A DNA stretch of 31,011 bases from a virus. Both the position numbers and the translations under genes were made by a program. Position 1 is the first letter of the stretch, and every line of letters starts with the position of its first letter. Below the pieces are notes generated by a model. That model did not search any database, was not told the origin of the DNA, and saw nothing but the letters and a program-made list of their open reading frames with translations. Of the stretch, positions 21,530 to 29,467 are shown one piece after another. Where the stretch lies: IMG/VR virus record IMGVR_UViG_3300025645_000297, positions 1 to 31,011 of that record. One strand, 5' to 3'.

Positions 21530-21621
21530 AATATTTTAAAATAGACTTTTTTAACTACCAGGTTTTGAAGTCTTAAATGTTTAACAAAGATAAAAAATAA
21601 ATTTAGATATACAAATTTGTA

Positions 21622-21646
21622 ACAAAAAATAAAATAAATGTAATAT
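21622..21646 (+). promoter_or_regulatory. Late-promoter candidate B (ACAAAAA-N10-TGTAATAT)
   Basis: ACAAAAA, 10 nt, then TGTAATAT (21639-21646), 4 bp before the prohead protease ATG. TGTAATATTAGTATG differs by one base from 13923-13937. A 12-bp palindrome, TACAAATTTGTA, lies at 21610-21621. The rest of the 154-bp gap (21497-21650) holds the terminator and A/T-rich DNA. Confidence 0.55.
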
Positions 21647-21650
21647 TAGT

Positions 21651-22283
21651 ATGGAGGACTTACAGACAATAGAGTTATACATAGACGAGAGCAAAGTAGA
21701 AGATGGCATTGATGCTATTTCATTTGTTAAGCAACCAGCAATAGAGGAAAACTTTGTTGCACTATCTAAGCACAAAGTAGAGTTCAAATCTATTGACGAC
21801 GAAAAGCGTGTTATAGTTGGATTGGCATTAGTGCCAGATAAAAAGATTTACCGTAAAGCAGGCGACAAAGAATTTAATATAGTCTTTTCTAAAGACACAG
21901 TTAGACAAGCATCACATTTATATCTTAAAAAACTAAAGGTTAATAATACAACTTTAGAACACGAATCAAACACAGAGGGTGTTAGCGTAGTTGAAAGTTG
22001 GATAGTTGAAGATGCTAAAAATGACAAGTCAAATTTATATGGCTTAAATGCAGTCGAGGGTGCGTGGGTAGTTGTTATGAAAGTAGATAATGACGATGTA
22101 TGGCAAGATGTTAAGAAAGGCACTTATTTAGGGTTAAGTATTGAGGGTATATTTTCAGACAAAAAAGAAGATTTAAGCGCATTAGATGAAGTCATTGATT
22201 TATGTGATAAAGATGTTGCAGATATGACAGACGATGAAGCTATGGGTTTACTAACCATAATTAAAAAGTTATGCGATGAGTAG
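21651..22283 (+). CDS. Prohead protease (XkdF-like)
   Basis: The 210-residue protein has ISFVKQPAIEENFVALS near the start, GLALVPDKKIYRK (about 57-69), then LEHES with H104 and VVESWIVED with S116, the expected catalytic His and Ser of the HK97/XkdF-type assemblin proteases, and YLGLSIEGIF later on. It trims the scaffold and capsid proteins in the immature head. The C-terminal acidic helix could contact the scaffold. It starts a unit headed by late-promoter candidate B and overlaps the next tiny ORF by 8 bp. Confidence 0.82.
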   Translation: MEDLQTIELYIDESKVEDGIDAISFVKQPAIEENFVALSKHKVEFKSIDDEKRVIVGLALVPDKKIYRKAGDKEFNIVFSKDTVRQASHLYLKKLKVNNTTLEHESNTEGVSVVESWIVEDAKNDKSNLYGLNAVEGAWVVVMKVDNDDVWQDVKKGTYLGLSIEGIFSDKKEDLSALDEVIDLCDKDVADMTDDEAMGLLTIIKKLCDE

Positions 22284-22410
22284 AGCCGTTTATTGCTATT
22301 GTAAAAACACGTATTGCATTGATTGTTGTAAAGACTGCGATGCACCAGAATATTGGAAACAAGGCATAGGACAGACAACAGGACAGGGCAAAAATGAAAC
22401 AGAAGATTAA
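22276..22410 (+). CDS. Tiny cysteine-rich protein (44 aa)
   Basis: Overlaps the protease gene by 8 bp. MSRAVYCYCKNTYCIDCCKD followed by CDAPEYW gives Cys at 7, 9, 14, 17, 18 and 21 (C-x-C-x4-C-x2-CC-x2-C), a likely metal site, and a polar tail (GQTTGQGKNETED). Located between protease and scaffold genes, it may be a minor head or regulatory protein; unknown family. Late-promoter candidate C lies over its end. Confidence 0.55.
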   Translation: MSRAVYCYCKNTYCIDCCKDCDAPEYWKQGIGQTTGQGKNETED

Positions 22411-22423
22411 ATAAATGTATAAT
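22399..22423 (+). promoter_or_regulatory. Late-promoter candidate C (ACAGAAG-N10-TGTATAAT)
   Basis: ACAGAAG, 10 nt, then TGTATAAT (22416-22423), 16 bp before the scaffold start. Same spacing as copies A, B and D, but two substitutions in the upstream half; it partly overlaps coding sequence. Confidence 0.45.
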
Positions 22424-22439
22424 TAATAAATAGAAGTAA

Positions 22440-22994
22440 ATGAATCCAAAAGAAACATTAAACAAAGTTAAAACTTTGCTTGGTTTAGAGGTTAAGCTAG
22501 AGCAAATGAAACTAGAAAATGGAACTATAATCGAAGCAGAAAGCTTTGAACCACAAAACGATGTGTTTATAGTTACAGAAGAGGAAAGAATACCTATGCC
22601 AGTCGGTGAGTATGAACTTGAAGATGGTAGAATGGTAGTAATTTCAGAAGAGGGTGTAATTGCAGAGGTTAAAGCAAAAGAAGAAGAAGTTGCTGAACCA
22701 GTTGAAGAAGTTGCAGAACCAGAAATGGCAGCAGAGCCAACAGCTAAGAAAGTAGTTGAAAGCATTAGCAAAGAAATGTTTTTTAGTGAAATCGAAAAAC
22801 TAAGAAATGAAATTGCTGAACTTAAAGCACCAAAACAAGAGTTGGCTAAAGTAGAGGTTGAACTTTCAGAAGAAGTTAAACCAATAGTTCACAACCCAGA
22901 AACAAAAAGCGAAAAGAATTTAAATCTTTACGCACAAAAAAGAACACAAACAACACAAGATAGAGTATTTAACAAATTATTTAATAAAAATTAA
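22440..22994 (+). CDS. Capsid scaffold protein
   Basis: The 184-residue protein lies between protease and capsid genes. After a helical start (MNPKETLNKVKTLLGLEVKL) it has a small beta domain (TIIEAESFEPQNDVFIVTEE, PMPVGEYELEDGRMVVISEE), an acidic low-complexity stretch (about 78-105, Glu/Ala/Val/Pro) and a coiled coil (MFFSEIEKLRNEIAELK), then a basic tail. This is the layout of scaffold proteins of Bacteroidota siphophages, which guide capsid assembly and are then cut by the protease. Confidence 0.72.
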   Translation: MNPKETLNKVKTLLGLEVKLEQMKLENGTIIEAESFEPQNDVFIVTEEERIPMPVGEYELEDGRMVVISEEGVIAEVKAKEEEVAEPVEEVAEPEMAAEPTAKKVVESISKEMFFSEIEKLRNEIAELKAPKQELAKVEVELSEEVKPIVHNPETKSEKNLNLYAQKRTQTTQDRVFNKLFNKN

Positions 22995-22996
22995 AC

Positions 22997-23947
22997 ATGG
23001 CAACAACAACAAGTATAACGACAACTTATGCAGGTGAATTTGCAGGACAATATACGTCCGTAGCATTACTATCTTCTTCTACTATTGATAATGGTGGTTT
23101 AGAAGTTAAACCTAACATTAAATTCAAAGAGGTAATTAAGAAATTATCTACTGATGACATCTTAAAAGATGCAACATGTGATTTTGATGCAACTTCAACT
23201 ATTACATCTGTAGAAAAAATTCTTGAGGTAAAAGAATTACAAGTAAACCTACAACTTTGTAAAAAAGATTTTAGAAACGATTGGGAAGCAATATCAATGG
23301 GCTTTAGTGCTTTTGATAACTTACCACCAACTTTTCAAGATTATTTACTAGGACACGTAGTTTCTAAAGTAGCTGAAAAGAATGAGAAAAACATTTGGCA
23401 AGGTGATTCTGCAAATACAGGTGAGTATGATGGTTTTATTGCTTTATTAGAAGTAGATGCCGCTTTACCAGCTGCACAAGAAATTGCAGGTGCAACAGTA
23501 ACAGCTGCAAATGTAATTGATGAATTAGGTAAGATTGTAGATGCTATTCCAGACGCTTTATACGGAAAAGAAGATTTATATATCTACGTTTCGCAAAACA
23601 TTTATCGTGCTTATGTAAGAGCGTTAGGTGGATTTGCTGCTGCAGGATTAGGTGCTAATGGTGTTAACGCACAAGGTACTAACCAAGTATTAGGCGATTT
23701 AGTATTTGATGGTGTTAAAATCTTCGTAGCTAACGGATTACCAAGTAACACAGCAGTTTGTGCTGAAAAGTCTAACTTATTCTTTGGTGCATCACTTATG
23801 AGCGATATGCAAGAGGTTAAAGTAATTGACATGGCAGATATCGATGGTTCACAAAACGTAAGAGTAGTGATGAGATTAGCAGCAGGTGTTCAATACGCAG
23901 TTGTTGAAGATATTGTAACGTACGGTATCACAAACGCAGCTAACTAG
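22997..23947 (+). CDS. Major capsid protein (HK97-fold type)
   Basis: The 316-residue protein follows protease and scaffold, has a Thr-rich start (MATTTSITTTYAGEFAGQYT), a helix-rich middle (PTFQDYLLGHVVSKVAEKNE, KNIWQGDSANTGEYDGFIAL) and a C-terminal part (GVKIFVANGLPSNTAVCAEK, DIDGSQNVRVVMRLAAGVQY) typical of HK97-fold capsids with an A-domain near the end. Ordinary size for the family. A strong terminator follows, as expected for the most abundant late product. Confidence 0.88.
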   Translation: MATTTSITTTYAGEFAGQYTSVALLSSSTIDNGGLEVKPNIKFKEVIKKLSTDDILKDATCDFDATSTITSVEKILEVKELQVNLQLCKKDFRNDWEAISMGFSAFDNLPPTFQDYLLGHVVSKVAEKNEKNIWQGDSANTGEYDGFIALLEVDAALPAAQEIAGATVTAANVIDELGKIVDAIPDALYGKEDLYIYVSQNIYRAYVRALGGFAAAGLGANGVNAQGTNQVLGDLVFDGVKIFVANGLPSNTAVCAEKSNLFFGASLMSDMQEVKVIDMADIDGSQNVRVVMRLAAGVQYAVVEDIVTYGITNAAN

Positions 23948-23966
23948 TAAATTAATTAATAACATT

Positions 23967-24004
23967 AAAAAAGGTGGTACGTTTCTAACTGCCACCTTTT
24001 TTTT
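23967..24004 (+). terminator. Strong intrinsic terminator after the major capsid gene
   Basis: AAAAAAGGTGG (23967-23977) pairs with the CCACC run that leads into at least eight T (23992-24004). A perfect G/C core and long T-tract make this a confident terminator. The tail-tube gene starts about 20 bp later without the late-type motif. Confidence 0.88.
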
Positions 24005-24022
24005 ATAAAAAAATATAACAAT

Positions 24023-24556
24023 ATGGCTTGTGATATAAGTTTAGGGCGTTTAGAGCCTTGTAAAGATAGTATAGGTGGATTAAGAAACATCTACTTTATG
24101 AATTTCGGCAACGATTTTTATGATGATAAAATTTTAAGTACAGATGAATTAATTACATCAGTTACTTTAGCAGATAAGAATGCTTACAAATACGAGTTAA
24201 GAGGTGCTAACAATTTCGATGAAGCTAATGAGGTTTCAAAAGATAACGGTACTTCATTTTGGACTGGTACAGGTACAATCGTATTAAAAAAGCAAGATGC
24301 TGCGACACGTAAAGAGTTAAAGTTAATGAGTTACGGTAGACCAATCGTAATTACAGAAGATTATAACGGTGCGTTTAAAGTTTACGGTGCACAAAATGGT
24401 TGTGATGTATCAGTAGGTACTGCAAGTGGTACAGCAATGGGTGATTTAAATGGCTATAACTTAACCGTTACAGCGATGGAAAGAGAGCCTGGATTCTTTA
24501 TTGATTTTGATGCAATAGTAACAGCAGCAGAAATAGTAGTAGTAGAAGGAGCATAA
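24023..24556 (+). CDS. Major tail (tail tube-like) protein
   Basis: The 177-residue protein starts MACDISLGRLEPCKDSIGGL and has KYELRGANNFDEANEVSKDN then GTIVLKKQDAATRKELKLMS and TAMGDLNGYNLTVTAMEREP. Beta-rich with the order seen in tail-tube proteins of flavobacterial phages. A position right after the capsid and a strong terminator on each side fit a highly expressed single gene. Confidence 0.75.
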   Translation: MACDISLGRLEPCKDSIGGLRNIYFMNFGNDFYDDKILSTDELITSVTLADKNAYKYELRGANNFDEANEVSKDNGTSFWTGTGTIVLKKQDAATRKELKLMSYGRPIVITEDYNGAFKVYGAQNGCDVSVGTASGTAMGDLNGYNLTVTAMEREPGFFIDFDAIVTAAEIVVVEGA

Positions 24557-24575
24557 TTTGATTTTGATTTGGTTT

Positions 24576-24608
24576 TAAAAGGGGTTGACTACGGTTAACC
24601 CTTTTTTT
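24576..24608 (+). terminator. Intrinsic terminator after the tail tube gene
   Basis: AAAAGGGGTT (24576-24585) pairs with AACCC plus the following T-run (24596-24608), with one bulged G. A GGTTAACC palindrome lies within the loop side. Eight T follow. Confidence 0.85.
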
Positions 24609-24611
24609 TAT

Positions 24612-24636
24612 AACAAAAAACTATTTTATTGTATTA
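24612..24636 (+). promoter_or_regulatory. Late-promoter candidate D (ACAAAAA-N10-TGTATTAT)
   Basis: ACAAAAA (24612-24618), 10 nt, then TGTATTAT (24629-24636), 15 bp before the ATG at 24652. The two boxes match candidate A exactly; only the spacer differs. It begins just 4 bp after the terminator's T-run. Confidence 0.55.
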
Positions 24637-24651
24637 TAATAAAGGCATAAC

Positions 24652-24996
24652 ATGACAATAGTTAATCCAGATATTGAAGCGATAACAATAAACTATTTTA
24701 ATAGGTACGAATCATCACCGCATACCGTTGAGTTTTACAATGAAAGTACAAGACTTACAGAAGTTATAAATATTGAAAGCAAAGATATTATTAGTTATTA
24801 TAGCATTATAGGATTTAGTAATTTAGATTACTTTAAAGAAGGTAATAGTTATGTAATGAGCGTAAAAGATATTAATGCAAATGTACTTTTTTTAGACAAA
24901 GTTTACGCAACATCGCAGAACGTAGAAGATTACACGATTAACAAGGACGTTTACACAACCAATCCGACAAACACAGATTACATTATTTATGAATGA
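24652..24996 (+). CDS. Phage structural-type protein before the portal (114 aa)
   Basis: A 114-residue beta-rich protein (VEFYNESTRLTEVINIESKD, VLFLDKVYATSQNVEDYTIN, end NPTNTDYIIYE) of a kind I remember from Bacteroidota phages directly before the portal gene; function unknown. It shares 8 bp with the portal gene. No signal peptide or enzyme motif seen. It leads the unit headed by candidate promoter D. Confidence 0.6.
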   Translation: MTIVNPDIEAITINYFNRYESSPHTVEFYNESTRLTEVINIESKDIISYYSIIGFSNLDYFKEGNSYVMSVKDINANVLFLDKVYATSQNVEDYTINKDVYTTNPTNTDYIIYE

Positions 24997-26788
24997 TATA
25001 CACATTTTACAGTTAAGTAAATATACAAGTCCTGTAATTACTGAAAACAAAAACAAAGAATTTGTTGAGTATGGTTCGGACAATTTTTACTTCCAATACT
25101 TAATAGATAGGTACGTAGGTAGCACAACTAACAACGCTATTATTAAGGGTGTTGCTAATATGATATTCGGTAAAGGTTTAGATGCTTTAGATAGCAGAAG
25201 AAAGCCTAACCAATACGCACAAATGAAGTCTATTGTTAAAGACAGCGAGTTATCTAAAATAGTACTAGATAGAAAGTTGTTAGGTATGGCAGCGATGCAA
25301 GTTACTTATGATAAATCTAAAGTAAAAAGCATTACGCACTTCCCAATGGAAACGTTAAGAGCGTCTAAAATTAAAGATAGTGGACAAATTGAAAGCTGGT
25401 TTTACCACCCTAATTGGAAGGAATATAAAAAGTCAGATGTTTTAAAAGAAATACCAGCATTTGGTTACGGTAATAAAAAAGGAAACGAAATATTTGTCGT
25501 TAAGCCTTATGTAAGTGGTTTTTATTATTACACACCTTGTGATTATGTAGGTGCTTTACCTTATGCCTTATTAGAAAGTGAGATAGCAGACTATTTAATT
25601 AATGATACTATAAACGGTTTTAGTGGCACTAAGGTAATTAATTTTAACAACGGTGTACCAGACAAAGAAAAGCAGGAAGAGATTAAAAACAACGTGCTTC
25701 AAAAGTTAACAGGTGCAAGGGGTGAGAAAACTATTATAGCATTTAATAACAATCAAGAAAGCGCAACAACGGTTACAGATTTACCGTTAAATGATGCACC
25801 AGAACACTACCAATATTTAAGCGACGAATGTAGAAACAAGTTAATCGTAGGTCATAATATCACAAGTCCATTGCTAATTGGTGTTAGAGAAACAGGTGGT
25901 GGTTTAGGTAGTAATGCAGACGAGATTAAAAACAGCGCAGTTTTCTTTGATAACATAGTTATAAAGCCTTATCAAATGGAATTAACGCAGGTTTTAGAGC
26001 AGATACTAGCAGTTAATGATATTAGTCTTAATCTTTATTTTAAAACCATACAACCGTTAGAATTTACAGACGTTGAGGGTATGGATTCTGAAACTAAAGA
26101 AGAAGAAACAGGTGTTAAAATGGCTAAAGAAAACGCAGATTTTGACGATGAAACAATGTTGGATTCGTTAGATGGTGAAGTGGTTAATTTAGATGAGTGG
26201 GAACTTGTAGAAACTAGAGAATACGACGACGAAAACGAAGACGTGGAAACTTGGGCAAATAGATTGATAAAGCCTAAAAAAGATATGCTAACTAAATTAG
26301 CAGATTTTATCAAGTCTAAACCAAGTGCAAAAAGTTCTTTAGATAAGTCATTTTACAAAGTTAGATATACATATCAAGAAAAATACAGTAGTGGTAAAAG
26401 TCGTTTATTCTGTTCTAATATGATGAGCAGAACAGGTAAAGGTGTTGTGTACAGAAAAGAAGATATAGACCAAGCGAGTTTTAGTGGTGTAAATAAGTCA
26501 TTCGGGCATAAGGGGCAAAACTATTCTTTATTTAAATACAAAGGTGGTGTTAATTGTGGGCATTACTTTCAAGAAGAACTATACAGACTAAAGAAAAATA
26601 CCGATGGCACTTACAAAGAAGATAAGGCTTTAAGTTCTAGCGAAGAAGTAGATACTATACCGAATAGCTATAAGCCAAAAGGTGAAGAGTATAATAAGGC
26701 TAAGATAGCACCTAAAGATATGACTGGAAATAATAAGAACGGACACCATCCAGATTGGATAGCACAACACCCAAATTACAAAGGATAG
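24989..26788 (+). CDS. Portal protein with a C-terminal extension domain
   Basis: The 599-residue protein has a portal core over about the first 390 residues (NNAIIKGVANMIFGKGLDAL near the start, HPNWKEYKKSDVLKEIPAFG, then NDTINGFSGTKVINFNNGVP, and a crown helix region VFFDNIVIKPYQMELTQVLE). A strongly acidic linker (DDENEDVETWANRL and neighbours) leads to a separate domain at about 455-540 with RLFCSNMMSRTGKGVVYRKE and FKYKGGVNCGHYFQEELYRL. That domain resembles the conserved part of MuF/minor head proteins that is usually a separate protein. It forms the head vertex through which DNA passes. Confidence 0.78.
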   Translation: MNDIHILQLSKYTSPVITENKNKEFVEYGSDNFYFQYLIDRYVGSTTNNAIIKGVANMIFGKGLDALDSRRKPNQYAQMKSIVKDSELSKIVLDRKLLGMAAMQVTYDKSKVKSITHFPMETLRASKIKDSGQIESWFYHPNWKEYKKSDVLKEIPAFGYGNKKGNEIFVVKPYVSGFYYYTPCDYVGALPYALLESEIADYLINDTINGFSGTKVINFNNGVPDKEKQEEIKNNVLQKLTGARGEKTIIAFNNNQESATTVTDLPLNDAPEHYQYLSDECRNKLIVGHNITSPLLIGVRETGGGLGSNADEIKNSAVFFDNIVIKPYQMELTQVLEQILAVNDISLNLYFKTIQPLEFTDVEGMDSETKEEETGVKMAKENADFDDETMLDSLDGEVVNLDEWELVETREYDDENEDVETWANRLIKPKKDMLTKLADFIKSKPSAKSSLDKSFYKVRYTYQEKYSSGKSRLFCSNMMSRTGKGVVYRKEDIDQASFSGVNKSFGHKGQNYSLFKYKGGVNCGHYFQEELYRLKKNTDGTYKEDKALSSSEEVDTIPNSYKPKGEEYNKAKIAPKDMTGNNKNGHHPDWIAQHPNYKG

Positions 26789-27298
26789 ATGAAAGCAATA
26801 TTTATAACAGCAAACGACTTAAAACGTTATTCGGTAGTTAACGGTAATGTTGACAATGATAAATTTATGCAGTTTATCGAGATAAGCCAAGACATACACG
26901 TTCAAAACTACTTAGGTACGGACTTGTATAACAAATATCAAACGCTTATAATAGATGGTACTATTAATGACGTTGGTAATGCTAAATACAAGACGTTATT
27001 AGACACGTATATAAAGCCTTTTACGATACATTGGGCGTTAGTTGAATATTTACCTTATGCAGCATATACAGTTGCAAACGGTGGCGTTTACAAGCATACT
27101 TCTGAAACATCGCAAACCGTAGATAAAAACGAGATTGATTTTTTAATCGAGAAACAAAGAGATACAGCACAACATTATACTAGACGTTTTATCGATTTTA
27201 TGTGTTTTAATTCTAGTGATTACCCAGAGTACAATAGTAATAGTAATGGGGATATGTACCCAGACAAAAAAAGCGATTTCGGCGGATGGGTGATGTAA
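26789..27298 (+). CDS. Head-tail connector (DUF6712/adaptor-like)
   Basis: The 169-residue helical protein starts MKAIFITANDLKRYSVVNGN, then IEISQDIHVQNYLGTDLYNK and KPFTIHWALVEYLPYAAYTV, matching the adaptor-type connector (DUF6712) that binds below the portal. It starts directly after the portal stop. The C-terminus (SDYPEYNSNSNGDMYPDKKS) is low-complexity. Order portal-connector supports the call. Confidence 0.75.
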   Translation: MKAIFITANDLKRYSVVNGNVDNDKFMQFIEISQDIHVQNYLGTDLYNKYQTLIIDGTINDVGNAKYKTLLDTYIKPFTIHWALVEYLPYAAYTVANGGVYKHTSETSQTVDKNEIDFLIEKQRDTAQHYTRRFIDFMCFNSSDYPEYNSNSNGDMYPDKKSDFGGWVM

Positions 27299-27378
27299 GT
27301 AAAAAATATAAGATTAAGCAGATTAATTTAGTTAAATTAAAAAAGTATCTTTTAAAATTAGAAAAGAATGGCAAATAA
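27286..27378 (+). CDS. Tiny basic protein (30 aa) bridging connector and tail fibre genes
   Basis: A 30-codon frame (start MGDVSKKYKIKQINLVKLKK, end LEKNGK) overlaps the connector gene by 13 bp and the fibre gene by 11 bp, filling the otherwise empty 69-bp gap. Eleven lysines in one amphipathic helix. It may be real or may only couple translation; no family. Confidence 0.4.
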   Translation: MGDVSKKYKIKQINLVKLKKYLLKLEKNGK

Positions 27379-29467
27379 AGTAGGATGGGGACAAGGTTCT
27401 GTAAATAACGATATAGGTTGGGGACAAGGTGCTTCTAATAATGATATAGGATGGGGAAACATACAAGCTATATCGCCAAGTGGTGAAACTAATATAGTTG
27501 GTGGTGGCGGTGTAGATGAACGTTTTATCATAACAGTTAAAACAGACAACGCAGGTACATCAGCAGATAATCAATTCACTATACCTACATCAACAACAGG
27601 TATAACACAAGCGTTTTTGTATGACATTGAAACATCAGATGGACAAACCATAACAGGTGTTACAGGTAATCAAACTATAACTTTTCCAACAGCAGGAGAA
27701 TATGATATTAAAATTAGCGGTAGTTTTCCTTATATGTATTTTAATAATGGCGGTGATAGACAAAAGTTATTAGATATTAAAAACTTTGGGATTTATGCTT
27801 TGGGTAGTACAAGTCAATCAAATGCTTTTCAAGGTTGTTTTAATATGGATATTAGTGCAACTGATAGTGGTAATTTTGGAAATGTTACTAATTTTGGGGC
27901 TGCTTGGAGAAATTGCTCAAGCATAACATCATTCCCATTGATTGACACAAGTAGCGGTACTAATTTTGATATTGCTTGGAATAATTGCATGAGTCTAACA
28001 TCATTCCCATTATTAGATACAAGTAGTGGTACTAATTTTGGTGAGACTTGGCGAAGTTGCTCAAGTTTAACATCTTTTCCTTTAATTGATGTAAGTAGTG
28101 CAACAGAATTAAAATTAACTTGGTATGAATGCTCAAGTCTAACATCATTCCCTTTAATTGATACAAGTGGTATTACAAGTTTTAATGGTACTTATGCTAC
28201 TTGTTCAAGTCTAACATCTTTTCCATTATTAGACACAAGTAGTGGTACTAATTTTCAAAGTACTTGGAGTAATTGTTTAAGTTTAACATCATTTCCCGAA
28301 TTAGATACAAGTAGTGGTACTAATTTTCTTGTTGCTTGGTTTAATTGCTCAAACCTAACATCTTTTCCATTATTAGATACAAGTAGTGGTACTAATATTT
28401 CACGAGCTTGGAGTGGTTGCTCAAGCCTTGCATCATTCCCTGCTAACGCATTTGATACTAACATAGCAACTAATTATTCAGACGCATTTTTAACCACAAA
28501 CCTAACAACCCAATCAATAGACGACATATTAGTATCACTAGACACAAGCGGTGTTAGTAATGGTACGTTTACACAAAGTGGTGGTCAAGCACCAAGTGCA
28601 ACAGGTGAAGCAGCTATTGATAGCTTAGTAGGTAAAGGTTGGACAATAACAGTAACAGGTGGATATACACCATCACAACTATTATTAGACGAATATCCAA
28701 ACGCAGCAGCAGCCTATTCATTACGTGAGTTATCTACTGCATCAGTTGGTAGTGCAGTTGTAAGAGTAAGACGTTCATTAGATAACGCAGAGCAAGACTT
28801 TACTGCAACTGAAATAACAGATGGTACATTAACAACGTTTACAGGTGCTAATGATGGGTTTATTACTACTTGGTATGACCAGAGTGGGAACGGTAAAGAC
28901 ACTAATCAATCAACAGCATCTAAGCAACCGAAATTAGTTACTAGCGGTGTTGTAGAGATGGATAATGGAAAGCCAACTATTTTATTTGATGGTATTAATG
29001 ATGTTTTAGAAAATACTTCTTTAATTTTTCCAACAACAAACATTTGTATATCAAAAGTAAGTTCTCGAATAGGCACTAGTGCATTTGACAGCATTGGATA
29101 TCTCACTAGTGGTGGGTTTCTTAATATTAATAACGATAGTAGAATTAGTTTTGATGGCAGACCAAGCGGAGGAGCTTCCTTTATCAGTGATTCAAATTTA
29201 AGTCCAACGACTGAACAAATTTTACAGTTTAATATTTATGATGGTGCTAATTTAAAAGCAAGTGCAAATGGTGGAGATTTTGGAACGACACCAGTAAGTG
29301 CAAATCCAATTAGTTATGGCTCGAACGAATTATATATAGGAGCGCTCCCACAATACAATAATTTTACTAACTGCAATAATTCAGAATTTATAATGTGGGG
29401 TGATGACCAAACATCTAATAAATTAGGAATTGAAACCAACATTAACAATAATTATACTATCTACTAA
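27368..29467 (+). CDS. Tail fibre / receptor-binding protein with BspA-like repeats and lectin-like C-terminus
   Basis: The 699-residue protein begins with two 11-residue repeats (GWGQGSVNNDI and GWGQGASNNDI), then a Ser/Thr-rich beta region. Residues 183-374 hold eight 24-residue units of the form CSSLTSFPLLDTSSGTNF plus x-x-x-W-x-N, with Cys every 24 residues; this is the BspA/DUF285-type leucine-rich-like pattern. The C-terminal part (about 420-560: YSLRELSTASVGSAVVRVRR, TWYDQSGNGKDTNQ, GKPTILFDGINDVL) resembles the beta-sandwich domain of arabinofuranosidase B-type and other lectin-like modules, probably binding surface sugars. It is the likely host-range determinant. Confidence 0.78.
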   Translation: MANKVGWGQGSVNNDIGWGQGASNNDIGWGNIQAISPSGETNIVGGGGVDERFIITVKTDNAGTSADNQFTIPTSTTGITQAFLYDIETSDGQTITGVTGNQTITFPTAGEYDIKISGSFPYMYFNNGGDRQKLLDIKNFGIYALGSTSQSNAFQGCFNMDISATDSGNFGNVTNFGAAWRNCSSITSFPLIDTSSGTNFDIAWNNCMSLTSFPLLDTSSGTNFGETWRSCSSLTSFPLIDVSSATELKLTWYECSSLTSFPLIDTSGITSFNGTYATCSSLTSFPLLDTSSGTNFQSTWSNCLSLTSFPELDTSSGTNFLVAWFNCSNLTSFPLLDTSSGTNISRAWSGCSSLASFPANAFDTNIATNYSDAFLTTNLTTQSIDDILVSLDTSGVSNGTFTQSGGQAPSATGEAAIDSLVGKGWTITVTGGYTPSQLLLDEYPNAAAAYSLRELSTASVGSAVVRVRRSLDNAEQDFTATEITDGTLTTFTGANDGFITTWYDQSGNGKDTNQSTASKQPKLVTSGVVEMDNGKPTILFDGINDVLENTSLIFPTTNICISKVSSRIGTSAFDSIGYLTSGGFLNINNDSRISFDGRPSGGASFISDSNLSPTTEQILQFNIYDGANLKASANGGDFGTTPVSANPISYGSNELYIGALPQYNNFTNCNNSEFIMWGDDQTSNKLGIETNINNNYTIY
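27914..28489 (+). repeat. Coding tandem repeat, eight units of 72 bp
   Basis: Codons for Cys at residues 183, 207, 231, 255, 279, 303, 327 and 351 mark an exact 72-bp period. Seven units are well kept and the eighth is degenerate. Several units share nearly the same DNA (for example GATACAAGTAGTGGTACTAA), so unit number could change by recombination or slippage. Confidence 0.9.

Noticed and set aside
22124-22771. Long minus-strand frame (215 codons) opposite the protease and scaffold genes
   Set aside because: It is Ser/Ile-rich low complexity, the mirror image of Glu/Lys-rich coding sequence, and it runs across three well-supported plus-strand genes.
27914-28489. Regular repeats that might be a CRISPR array
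   Set aside because: The 72-bp period is in frame and codes for 24-aa protein units; there are no constant repeats with unique spacers.
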